Source: an uncultured bacterium
GTDB lineage: Bacteria > Planctomycetota > UBA1135 > GCA-002686595
Assembly (NCBI GenBank): GCA_937910685.1
Contig: CALEMP010000080.1
Span: 1 to 42,429, forward strand
Length of the DNA: 42,429 bases
Reading direction: 5' to 3'
Position 1 is the first letter of the stretch, and every line of letters begins with the position of its first letter. Shown here in pieces: positions 8,963 through 16,921 of the stretch. The position numbers were made by a program, and so were the translations under genes. The notes beneath the pieces were generated by a model. It ran no database searches and was not told the origin of the DNA. It saw only the letters and a list, made by a program, of their open reading frames with translations.

Positions 8963-9523
8963 TCACGAGGCTTCGGGGGCGGGTGTTGCCCCTTCTTCGG
9001 AGTCCTCAAGGCCCTTCAATTCGTCGCGAATTCCCGCCGCCCGCTCGTAGGCCTCTTGCTCGATGGCGGCCTCAAGATCCCGCTCGAGACCCTTGACGCG
9101 CGCCCGGCGCTCGAAAGTCGCGGGGTCCTCACCCGGGCTGCGGCCCGCGTGGGCCGTGGCTCCGTGGATGCGGTCAAAGATGTCTGAGAGCTCGTCGGCG
9201 AAGGCTTCGTAGCACTCTTCGCAGCCCAGACGGCCGGTGCGTTGAAAGGTCTGGACGTCCGTGCCGCAGGAGTCGCAGCTCTTGAGGGGAGCCTTGATCG
9301 GGGCCGTGGGCGCGCCCTGGGCCTTCTGGCTGAGCAGCTCCCAGATATTTTGCAGCTGCTTCGTGGCGGGCATGGCAAAGGGCACATCCTTGGCGCCCGC
9401 ACAGGTTTCGCACAGGTGCTCCAAATTGATCTTGTTCTCCGCAGCCTTGAAACCGCGGAACTCCTCCACGCCGAGCACATGCACGGTGGCGGGGTTGTTG
9501 TTGCAGGATTGGCAGAGGGTCAT
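8963..9523 (-). CDS. mcsA: McsA-like UVR-motif zinc protein (ClpC partner)
   Basis: 186 residues from the ATG at 9523; an upstream in-frame start would add 21 residues without similarity. Four CxxC pairs (CQSC, CETC, CDSC, CEEC) bind zinc in McsA. The segment TFQRTGRLGCEECYEAF and the later RIHGATAHAGRSP match the McsA core closely. The C-terminus has a UVR motif (LEAAIEQEAYERAAGIRDEL). In Bacillus, McsA activates the arginine kinase McsB and helps control CtsR and ClpC. Here neither mcsB nor ctsR is adjacent; the partner upstream is a stand-alone Clp-N protein. It may act as a direct ClpC adaptor, or mcsB may lie elsewhere. Confidence 0.9.
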   Translation of the reverse strand: MTLCQSCNNNPATVHVLGVEEFRGFKAAENKINLEHLCETCAGAKDVPFAMPATKQLQNIWELLSQKAQGAPTAPIKAPLKSCDSCGTDVQTFQRTGRLGCEECYEAFADELSDIFDRIHGATAHAGRSPGEDPATFERRARVKGLERDLEAAIEQEAYERAAGIRDELKGLEDSEEGATPAPEAS

Positions 9524-9582
9524 GACATGGGCGCTGGCTGAGCAATTGAGTCTATCAGGAATAGGCCGCCGAGTACTCCAGA

Positions 9583-10443
9583 TCAACCGTCAGTCTGGGG
9601 AGACTCGTCTTGCCAGGCCCCACGGGCCCTCTGAAGCAGCTCCGGGCTGATCTTGTGCCGAGTAAGGGCTGCCTGTAATTCAGGGGAACCGTGCTGGTGG
9701 CAGGCCAGCAGGAGGTCCAGGCTGTCCGCGTCGTCTCCCAGACTCTGCAGCAAGGCCTGCAAATGGTCTTCCGGCTGCAGCTGCCGCGCCTCGGGAGGGG
9801 TGAGGTCAGCGCTGCGGCCTCGCAATATCTGTTGGGCAGCGCTCAGGCGCAGGCCGGCCAGTTCTCTCGTGTCTGCGGCGGACAGGGCTCCCAGGATTAA
9901 GTGCGCCGGGGAAATAGCCTCTAGCTTCTCTTGGGCCGCGACCTTGCATGCCAGGGACAAGCACCGGCGTGTGTCATTGTGAAAGTGACGGAACAGGGGG
10001 CCCGTATCCACGAGGCAGTCGCCGCTCTCGTCCTCGTGGCGCAGCGAAGTCAGGGACAATCCAGCCTGGGACAAGTCCTTGCAGATTTCATCGGGTACGT
10101 ATTCATAGGCGTGCTCGAGCACATCGGTCAGAAGCACTGCACTGGCTCCGCGACTTGCGGCCGATTCACGTGCTTGATACAGGCTCTTGACGGCCAGAGG
10201 GCTGAAGGGCAACACCGCCTTGGAGCCCACTACCATCAGGCCGTTCGCGATGGCGAGGATTTCTTGGCCGAGGGTTTCAGGGTCGGCAAATGCGAAGGTC
10301 ACCGCTTGGCAGGCGGCGGAGTCTTCGTTGGCGAGGGTAGCCTCTAAGAGGTGCTCAAGGGTCAAGGAGTCCGCGTGCAGTTGCAACGCTCGTTGGTGAG
10401 CTTGCTGCAAGAGCGCTTGGATGGTGGCGGAGCTGGTCTTCAT
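9583..10443 (-). CDS. Stand-alone tandem Clp N-domain protein without AAA+ module
   Basis: 286 residues from the ATG at 10443 (MKTSSATIQALLQQAHQ). Residues about 1-130 resemble a ClpA/ClpC N-domain: SLTLEHLLEATLANEDSA, then FSPLAVKSLYQARESAASRGA and VLLTDVLEHAYE. A second, more divergent copy spans about 150-285 (TRRCLSLACKVAAQEKLEAI, SPAHLILGALSAADT). No Walker motifs follow, so it cannot be an unfoldase. It lies 13 bp after murD and 59 bp before mcsA in the same direction, with clpC next. Stand-alone Clp N-domain proteins are known in other settings; a role as adaptor, decoy or regulator of ClpC is inferred from context only. Confidence 0.8.
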   Translation of the reverse strand: MKTSSATIQALLQQAHQRALQLHADSLTLEHLLEATLANEDSAACQAVTFAFADPETLGQEILAIANGLMVVGSKAVLPFSPLAVKSLYQARESAASRGASAVLLTDVLEHAYEYVPDEICKDLSQAGLSLTSLRHEDESGDCLVDTGPLFRHFHNDTRRCLSLACKVAAQEKLEAISPAHLILGALSAADTRELAGLRLSAAQQILRGRSADLTPPEARQLQPEDHLQALLQSLGDDADSLDLLLACHQHGSPELQAALTRHKISPELLQRARGAWQDESPQTDG

Positions 10444-10456
10444 GATCGAGTCAGGG

Positions 10457-11797
10457 TTAAATATTGGACGAGTCGGCCGGTGGTAGCAGGCGCCGGAATG
10501 CCAAGGCGCGTTCTTTGAAATTCTTGTGGGTGTCGAAGCTCGCGCATCCCGGGGAGAACAACAGGGTGCCCCCTGCCGGGGTCTTTTCCAGGGCGCCGTA
10601 GACCGCCAACTGAAAGGAGTCCGCCCGGTGGGCTTCGATTCCGTTCTTGGAACAGAGTGCGTGGATCGATTCGGCGGCCTTGCCGTAAAGCAGCAAGCGA
10701 TCCCCGCGACGGGCGCAGGCCTCAATCAACGGATCAAAGGCCAGTCCTCGTTTGGGTTCGCCTCCCAAAAGAAGAGTCACGCATTCAGGTTCTCCCTCAA
10801 GCACCACGAGGGTCGCCTCAGGGGTCGTGGAAATGCCATTGTCCACTATCCGGATACCGCCGAAGTGACCGAGTTCTTCGGCCCGGTGAGGGGGAGGTCG
10901 CAGGTGGGCAAGGCCCTCTTCTAATTGCTCGTGGGTCAGGCCCATGCAGCTGCCTAGCAACACAGCCAGGCGCACGTTGGCGCGCTGAAAGTCAGGCAGG
11001 AGCGGTAAGCGATCCATGGAAACCGGGCCCCGGTCGAGCTCGAGCTGGGCCCCATCCGATCCTGAACCCGGGTGGTCGAGAGTCCTCAGTGTTGTGGCAA
11101 AGGCTGCTTGGGTCTGCAGGTCACGGGGCAGGACAGCGGTGGCATCCTCCGCGCCTAGGCCCAGGATGCGCCCCTTGGCCCGGGCGTATTCCGCCAGGCT
11201 CCCGTGGCGTTCCAGGTGGTCGCCGGAGACATTGGTGATGGCCACCAATTCCACCCGCGGGTGGGCTTTCAATTCCAGAGCTTCCAGTTGATAGGAAGAG
11301 ACCTCAAGGCAAACGATGTCCTCGGGACCAAGGGTCGCGAGCTCTCCCAGCAAGCTGCGCCCAATGTTACCGCCCAGGTGAGCTCGTTGGCCACTTGCCT
11401 CCAGGAGGGTGACTAGGAAGCTGGCGCTGGAACTCTTGCCCGCAGTGCCGGTGATCAAGACCAGGCGGCTTGGTACGGCTTCCAGGAAGAGTTCCAATTC
11501 ACTTGTGATGCGCGCGCCGCTTTCCCGCGCAATCTGCAGGAAGCGATTGTCAGGGCCCACCGCAGGGTTGACGACCACCAGATCCGCTTCCCGGAAATCC
11601 GCTTCCTCGTGGCCGCCGAGGCGCAAGTTGAGTCTCAGTCCCTCGAGTTGCTTCAGGCTAGGGGCGAGGGTTTCTTCCGAGCGCAGATCGGTGACCTGAA
11701 CATCCCATCCCTTGTGGACCAGATACCGTGCGGCTCCTGCGCCCCCTCCGAAGAGGCCGAGTCCCATGACCAGTGCGCGTTCTCGGGTTGCGGTCAC
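10457..11797 (-). CDS. murD: UDP-N-acetylmuramoylalanine--D-glutamate ligase MurD
   Basis: 446 residues from a GTG at 11797, which overlaps the preceding stop (GTGA); this start matches the family length of about 440-450. MurD adds D-glutamate to UDP-MurNAc-L-Ala in the cytoplasm. The N-terminal glycine-rich VMGLGLFGGGAGAARYL begins the Rossmann domain. The ATP loop reads ITGTAGKSSSA near 115-125, a variant of GTNGK(T/S)T with Ala in place of Asn. NVSGDHLERHGSLAEYARAK, DNGISTTPEAT and FSPGCASFDTHKNFKERA are typical MurD motifs. It sits away from a dcw cluster, between a PEGA lipoprotein and the Clp-N/mcsA genes, an unusual neighbourhood. Confidence 0.95.
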   Translation of the reverse strand: MTATRERALVMGLGLFGGGAGAARYLVHKGWDVQVTDLRSEETLAPSLKQLEGLRLNLRLGGHEEADFREADLVVVNPAVGPDNRFLQIARESGARITSELELFLEAVPSRLVLITGTAGKSSSASFLVTLLEASGQRAHLGGNIGRSLLGELATLGPEDIVCLEVSSYQLEALELKAHPRVELVAITNVSGDHLERHGSLAEYARAKGRILGLGAEDATAVLPRDLQTQAAFATTLRTLDHPGSGSDGAQLELDRGPVSMDRLPLLPDFQRANVRLAVLLGSCMGLTHEQLEEGLAHLRPPPHRAEELGHFGGIRIVDNGISTTPEATLVVLEGEPECVTLLLGGEPKRGLAFDPLIEACARRGDRLLLYGKAAESIHALCSKNGIEAHRADSFQLAVYGALEKTPAGGTLLFSPGCASFDTHKNFKERALAFRRLLPPADSSNI

Positions 11798-12324
11798 TGT
11801 TCGTCGACCGATGGATCGGCGTCTTGATTGGTTGGCGTCAAAGGGTCTGCGGTGCCCAGGGATCGACCGCGCTCTTCGGCGTGTACTTTCCTTGTGTGTT
11901 CGATGAATTGATCCCACCCGGTAGCCAAAGGGGCTCCGCTGCCGGGGGTCATGGCCGCGTGGACCTTGTGTTCATCATGCAGTTGCCAGGGGATCAGGTG
12001 ATCGCTGATCAGGTCCAGGGGGAAGTACGCCCACCAAGGGGTTTTGATCTCGGTGATTTCTGTCCAGACCTGATATCCCTCAAGATAGATGCTGACCCGG
12101 CGCGAGCCGTGGTGGTCAAAGGGCAAGACCAGCGGGGTTTGCCCAACCATCGCTTCATCGAGTCGAACCGTCGCACCACTGGGGTTTGATTCGATGGTCA
12201 GGGTGCGAATCGGCGTGCAGGCCCCAAGGCCAAGGAGCAGCGCGAATAGAAGAGGCCCTCGGGTTTTGGGGAGGCGTCGCGCAGAGGTGCTCGGCCGGGG
12301 ATCTTGGTTCGTGGGATGATCCAT
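11794..12324 (-). CDS. PEGA-domain lipoprotein
   Basis: 176 residues from the ATG at 12324. A hydrophobic segment ends in a lipobox (LLLGLGAC), so the mature protein should be lipid-anchored at the inner or outer membrane. Directly behind the cysteine lies a PEGA domain: LTIESNPSGATVRLDEAMVG, with the S-x-P-x-G-A core, followed by GQTPLVLPF and RRVSIYLEGY. PEGA domains are small surface beta-sandwiches of unknown function. The C-terminal part is hydrophilic. Its stop overlaps the murD start. The long N-terminal region before the hydrophobic stretch (about 30 residues, basic) is slightly unusual for a lipoprotein. Confidence 0.78.
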   Translation of the reverse strand: MDHPTNQDPRPSTSARRLPKTRGPLLFALLLGLGACTPIRTLTIESNPSGATVRLDEAMVGQTPLVLPFDHHGSRRVSIYLEGYQVWTEITEIKTPWWAYFPLDLISDHLIPWQLHDEHKVHAAMTPGSGAPLATGWDQFIEHTRKVHAEERGRSLGTADPLTPTNQDADPSVDEQ

Positions 12325-12446
12325 GGGGCAGAGGATGCCTTTTGTCCGGGAGGAAAACGAATCAGATAAATGGCTGGCGGGGCCGGAAAGCCCACCTGGG
12401 CGGGGCCAAGGAGGCACCGGCCTGCCAGGAAACCAGGGGAAGGCCC

Positions 12447-12536
12447 TGGCGGAGAGGGGGGGATTCGAACCCCCGGACCCCTTACGAGGTCACGACATTA
12501 GCAATGTCGCGCATTCAGCCGCTCTGCCACCTCTCC
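12447..12536 (-). tRNA. tRNA-Ser(GCT)
   Basis: The minus strand folds as a class II tRNA: acceptor GGAGAGG/CCTCTCC, anticodon stem CGACA/TGTCG around the loop TTGCTAA (anticodon GCT; plus-strand 12500-12502), a long variable arm and a T-arm GGGGG-TTCGAAT-CCCCC. A G discriminator and CCA are encoded at 12450-12447. It reads AGC/AGT serine codons. Confidence 0.96.
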
Positions 12537-12677
12537 AAGCAGGGCGGGAAGAGTATCCGGCTCCCCGGCGGGGGGCAAGCCTCAATCCAGCGACGAGGGA
12601 AAATCCGTTCCGGGGGCTCCAAGCCCCTTCAAATGCCTTTCTTGCACGGCCAGGACCCGCTTTCACACTAACATGGG

Positions 12678-14642
12678 ATGTCCCCTATGCCCCGCCTCCC
12701 CTTTTCCTCGCCCGTAGCACCTCCGAAATCGGTCCCTCCCCGGCCCGCTCTGGTCTATGCGTCGTTCCAGCTCTGGCTCCTGATGGTGGTGGGTGGGGCC
12801 CTCGTGGGGAGCCTCTGGCTGGTTCGAGAGCCAGCGGACCTGGCCCCCTGGATCCGGATCTACACCGCCTTTTCGCTGATCTCCAGTGTGCTCATCCTTG
12901 GGCTCGTGCCAGGGAGTCTGTTCGCCATCGCCCTGCGCCTCCGAATTCCTTGGCGCTGGATCGGCACCATGCAGGCCATGGCCGGCGGCGGCTTCCTCAT
13001 TCTGCTGTACACCGACACGGTGGTGTTCCGGATCATGCGCTATCACCTGAACGAGACCTTCGTCAACCTGGTGATGACAGAGGGCTCTGGGGACGCGCTG
13101 GTCCTTGGCCCCTACATTTGGGTCACCGCGGCTTTGGTTTTCTTGACCGCGACGTTCATGCAGTTGCTGTTTTGGAATTGGCGTGTGAAGAGTGAGAGCG
13201 AGCGGATTTTGGTTGGTCGTCGCCCGCGGTTGTTGCTGCGCCCCGCTTTTGTTTCTCTGGTTTTCCTGATGCCTCTGGTTGTCTTGGAAAAGGCCGTTTG
13301 GGGTGCTGCGGAATGGACAGGCGAGGTCGACGTGCTGGCGGCCACCAGCGGTTTGCCGGGGCTCAAGATTCGCCCTAGCCAAATAGCTGACCCGGTAGGT
13401 GCGGGTTTGCTCGGTGAGCACCTGCGCCCGGCGAACTCCGAAATTGAGTGGCCCCAAATTCAACCGGTGATTCCACCCGATCAAGAGAGTCCAGACGTGT
13501 TGATCTGCGTGTTGGATTCTTGGCGCCAGGATGCACTCGGCCCGGAACTGACCCCGAACCTGCATGCGTTCGCCAAGAACGCGCGCAGCTTCGAGAACCA
13601 TCTCTCCAGTGGCAATGCGACGCGGTTCGGCTTGCTCGGCATGCTCTATGGCTTGCACGGTTCCTATTGGGAGTACATTTTAGAACAGGGGGTGCCGCCG
13701 GTGCTGGTCACTGCCCTGGTGGCTGCTGGCTATGAGGTGCGTGTGTTCTCGGCCGCTTCCATGAGTTTCCCCGAGTTCAAGCTGACTGCCTGGAGCAGCC
13801 TGGATCCCGGGCAGGTCACCGACAGGTTCCTTGATGCGGAAGGGAGGCCTCGCACTCGGCGTTCGGATGTGAAAGATGTCCTGGTGGCAGAGGCCTTTGA
13901 GCAGTGGCTCGCGGAACGGGATTCCGAACAGCCCTTCTTCTGCTTTGTGCTTCTCGATTCGCCCCACCAGCCCTATTTCAACCCCGGTGGTCCCTACCAG
14001 CCGGCCCTCGAAAACCTGAACTACATCGATTTGGGCACGACTCCCCCGGGGCCTGAACAGGAACAGCTGAGCGAAGAGGTGCACAATACCTATCGCAACG
14101 CGGTGCACCACAGTGATGCGGTGGCCGGCCGATTGCTCGCCGCCTTGGACGAGTACGAAGGCGAGGCCGAGCCCCTTGTGATCGTCACCGGCGACCATGG
14201 GGAGGAGTTTGGCGAGCACGGTTATTGGGGCCATACGTCGAACTTCACAACCGCACAGGTTGCCGTGCCATTCCTCATGTCGGGTCCCGGTATCGAAGTT
14301 GGTTCGGAGTCGCGGCCCACCAGTCACTTGGATGTTTCCAATAGCCTGTTGGAGTGTTTGGGCGTGAATCCGGAACACCGCGCGGGATACAGCCTCGGAC
14401 AGAGCCTGTTCGATCCCCCGAAGCAAAGAGTGCGAGTGATGGGCGCTTGGGCACACCTCGGGGTTTGGACCACCTCGGGTATTTTTAGTTTGCCCCTGAT
14501 TCCCGAGCGGGACTTCTTGACCGTCTATGACTCGGATTGGCAACCCGCGCCGGATCGGGAGGCGCATTTTGAGGAGCAGCGGGAGGCCCTTGGGATTGTG
14601 GCCCAGGAGTGTCGGCGTTTCCTGAGGGCGCGAGAGGATTGA
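12678..14642 (+). CDS. LapC/YejM-like membrane protein with sulfatase-fold domain
   Basis: 654 residues. About five hydrophobic helices (roughly 25-205) precede an alkaline-phosphatase-superfamily domain. VLDSWRQDALGPELTPNLHAFA, then HLSSGNATRFGLLGMLYG and GSYW match YejM/PbgA/LapC rather than true sulfatases. Thr315 in GNATR sits where phosphoethanolamine transferases have their nucleophile. VTGDHGEEFGEHGYWGH supplies the second metal-site motif. In E. coli the protein senses periplasmic LPS and, through LapB, controls LpxC turnover. Here it would sit in the inner membrane with its globular domain outside; whether it senses or transfers is open. Its TGA overlaps a TTG start of the STT3-like gene. 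Confidence 0.85.
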   Translation: MSPMPRLPFSSPVAPPKSVPPRPALVYASFQLWLLMVVGGALVGSLWLVREPADLAPWIRIYTAFSLISSVLILGLVPGSLFAIALRLRIPWRWIGTMQAMAGGGFLILLYTDTVVFRIMRYHLNETFVNLVMTEGSGDALVLGPYIWVTAALVFLTATFMQLLFWNWRVKSESERILVGRRPRLLLRPAFVSLVFLMPLVVLEKAVWGAAEWTGEVDVLAATSGLPGLKIRPSQIADPVGAGLLGEHLRPANSEIEWPQIQPVIPPDQESPDVLICVLDSWRQDALGPELTPNLHAFAKNARSFENHLSSGNATRFGLLGMLYGLHGSYWEYILEQGVPPVLVTALVAAGYEVRVFSAASMSFPEFKLTAWSSLDPGQVTDRFLDAEGRPRTRRSDVKDVLVAEAFEQWLAERDSEQPFFCFVLLDSPHQPYFNPGGPYQPALENLNYIDLGTTPPGPEQEQLSEEVHNTYRNAVHHSDAVAGRLLAALDEYEGEAEPLVIVTGDHGEEFGEHGYWGHTSNFTTAQVAVPFLMSGPGIEVGSESRPTSHLDVSNSLLECLGVNPEHRAGYSLGQSLFDPPKQRVRVMGAWAHLGVWTTSGIFSLPLIPERDFLTVYDSDWQPAPDREAHFEEQREALGIVAQECRRFLRARED

Positions 14643-16837
14643 TCTCGGGCCCGTCAGACGGAGCGCTTCCCCGGAGCGGGCTTGCCTTGGTCTTGATCGG
14701 CGTGGCGGTTCTTGCCCTCGCCACGCGCATCACTACGCGTACGGTCTTGGAGCCGGGTTTAGCGGTGGCAGAGGGGACGAGCTTTGGGACCTTTGATCCC
14801 GATGGGCACTATCACATGCGCCGCCTGGAGCGGGCGCTCGCAGACGGAGGGCATATTGCTGGGCGTGATCCCCTGCTGACCGCCGGGGCTTTGAACGGGG
14901 TCTTGGAAGATCCCCGGGGAACGCCAATCCCCTGGCCCTCGGGTTTCACCCGGCTGCTTTGGCTGGCTGCAACGCCCTTTGCACCGAAGCAGGCGGGGCC
15001 CGAGAGGGACGCTTTCGTCGAGGTCTTTGTGGGCTCCTCCGGTGTGCTCTTCGGTGTGTTGCAAGCTTTGGTCGCGGCGGTTGCGGCCGCGTGGTTGGTG
15101 GGAGGTAAGGGAGGGTTGCCCGCGGCAGCCATGGGGGGAGGAATCGTGGCCCTCGCTCCTGCTGCCCTGCGTTACTCGTTTCTGGGCATGGGTGATCACC
15201 ATGCCTTGGCATCAGGGCTCATGATCCTCAGCCTGCTGCTGCTCGATGGCCTGGTTAAGCGAAACAGCCTGGGCGTTCCCGTGGTGCGGACTCTCTTGGC
15301 TGCGGGTGTGCTGGCCTTTGGTGTTTCGGTTTGGTTGCCGTGCCTGATCCTGCTCGGGATGGGGGTGCTCTTTTTTGGTCACACATGTTGGCGTGCGGAA
15401 CGGGATTCCCTTCGCCGCCGAGATGTGGCGCGTACGGCGCTCTTGTACTTTTGTGCCGTGGCCTTGTTTCTCGTGCCCATGGGACTGACCAGTCCCTGGC
15501 CCGCGGATCGCTTGCTGGAACCATCTCTGTTGCAAGCATTGTTGGCGGGAGGCTTGGGGCTGAGCTTCTTGTCCTTGGCCTTTGGGTCCAAGAATCCCTG
15601 GGTGTTGCGCGGGATTCTTGTGTTGGCCGTCGGTGGATTGTTCATGGCCGACGTGCCCCGGGAAGCCCAAGCTGGGTTCATGCGGGGTTTGGCTTGGTTG
15701 AGTGCCCGTGACGAGTTCATGGGGGTGATCGGGGAGAGCCGTGCGCCGGGGGCGGCACTCTTGAATTGGACCGGGCCGGGGCTTTTGTTGGCCCTGGCTG
15801 GTTTGTTTTTTCCCTGGCGAAAGGGACTGCTTCTTTGGCGCCTCATGTTTCTTGGGGCATTGCTGGCGGCCTGCATGCAGGTCCGCTTCACCGAGTCCTT
15901 AATACCCTTGATGGGGATCCTGGCGGGAGTCGCTCTTGGGTCACTCAAGCTCGTGTCCCGTCGGCCCCTGTGGGCTTCAGTGGGGTCGTTTATCTTGCTG
16001 TTGGCCGTTCACGGTTGGCTGCCCCATGGGGCGCCGGGCTGGACCCAAGGACGGGCAATGGGGGACCGGGAGTCCGCCACTCTCTCGTCCCATCGCAGCA
16101 TGCGCGAGGCATGTGTTTGGTTGCGTGAGCAACCTGATCCGGGCAGTGACTGGGCGGTGCTCGCCCAGTGGGATCTGGGGCACGGGATTGAATGGCTCGC
16201 CCGGCGCAGGACTCTGGCGAGCAACTTTGGCGCGTACCTAGGGCGTGATGTGTTCCGCGCCCCATGGATAGCCTTGGCCAGCACTGATGACGAAGAGCTG
16301 CGAGAGTCACTTGAGGACTTCAAGGTCAGTCACCTTTTGGTGACGAGCCGTTGGCAGCGCAATCTGGTGCCCTGGCTCGAAAATCTGGCCATAACAACAA
16401 TGCCCGATGATGCGCTCGTGCAGCGCTTGCAAGAGATGCGCGACGTGCCGGGATATTTACAGCTCGTTCATCAGTCTCCCCGCGCGCTCTTCGACCGTGT
16501 CCACCCGGAGGACCCCTACCCCCAGCCCGGAGCGCGCATTTATCGGGTCGTGGCCGGAGCGAACCTTGTGGCCAAGGTGAATCCTGGTGATGTCTTGCAG
16601 GTTGCTTTGCCCTTGGTCTTGCCCGACGGCCACCGATTGATGCACCGGGCTAGCGCCAAAGCCGGGCCGGATGGGGAGGCGCGCGTCCGTTGGCCTTACC
16701 CCAGCGGCGGCGAAGCCGCAGGAGACGTGGTGGGGGAAGAGTTGCGCTGGAGCTGCGGCGGGCTCAAGGGGAGCGCTCAAGTCACCGAAACGGACGTACA
16801 GGCAGGAAGGACAGTTCTGCTGTTCACCGATTCCTAG
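14639..16837 (+). CDS. STT3/AglB/PglB-like oligosaccharyltransferase candidate
   Basis: 732 residues from a TTG at 14639 that overlaps the upstream stop (TTGA); a GTG at 14609 is an alternative. About 10-12 hydrophobic helices (up to about 470) precede a soluble C-terminal domain. Three features match GT-C oligosaccharyltransferases: FDPDGHYHMRR in the first outer loop (DPD at 53-55), RYSFLGMGDHHAL (DHH at 186-188), and VLAQWDLGHGIEWLARR with SNFG (about 507-530), which parallels the WWDYG motif and its continuation. Such enzymes transfer lipid-linked glycans to asparagine outside the cytoplasmic membrane. The change from WWDYG to QWDLG is unusual. No glycan-assembly genes are adjacent. The family call is inference from motifs and topology. 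Confidence 0.68.
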   Translation: MISGPSDGALPRSGLALVLIGVAVLALATRITTRTVLEPGLAVAEGTSFGTFDPDGHYHMRRLERALADGGHIAGRDPLLTAGALNGVLEDPRGTPIPWPSGFTRLLWLAATPFAPKQAGPERDAFVEVFVGSSGVLFGVLQALVAAVAAAWLVGGKGGLPAAAMGGGIVALAPAALRYSFLGMGDHHALASGLMILSLLLLDGLVKRNSLGVPVVRTLLAAGVLAFGVSVWLPCLILLGMGVLFFGHTCWRAERDSLRRRDVARTALLYFCAVALFLVPMGLTSPWPADRLLEPSLLQALLAGGLGLSFLSLAFGSKNPWVLRGILVLAVGGLFMADVPREAQAGFMRGLAWLSARDEFMGVIGESRAPGAALLNWTGPGLLLALAGLFFPWRKGLLLWRLMFLGALLAACMQVRFTESLIPLMGILAGVALGSLKLVSRRPLWASVGSFILLLAVHGWLPHGAPGWTQGRAMGDRESATLSSHRSMREACVWLREQPDPGSDWAVLAQWDLGHGIEWLARRRTLASNFGAYLGRDVFRAPWIALASTDDEELRESLEDFKVSHLLVTSRWQRNLVPWLENLAITTMPDDALVQRLQEMRDVPGYLQLVHQSPRALFDRVHPEDPYPQPGARIYRVVAGANLVAKVNPGDVLQVALPLVLPDGHRLMHRASAKAGPDGEARVRWPYPSGGEAAGDVVGEELRWSCGGLKGSAQVTETDVQAGRTVLLFTDS

Positions 16838-16921
16838 GGGGCATGGCTCAATTTGAGACATCTGGGGTAGTTGCAGGGTCCGCAGTTAAGACCTCCTGAG
16901 AATTCGACCGACCGTTAAGGG

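Noticed and set aside
12323..13195. 290-codon plus-strand frame across tRNA-Ser and the LapC-like gene
   Set aside because: It runs through the tRNA gene and overlaps a recognised gene in another frame; its sequence is low-complexity Pro/Arg/Gly.
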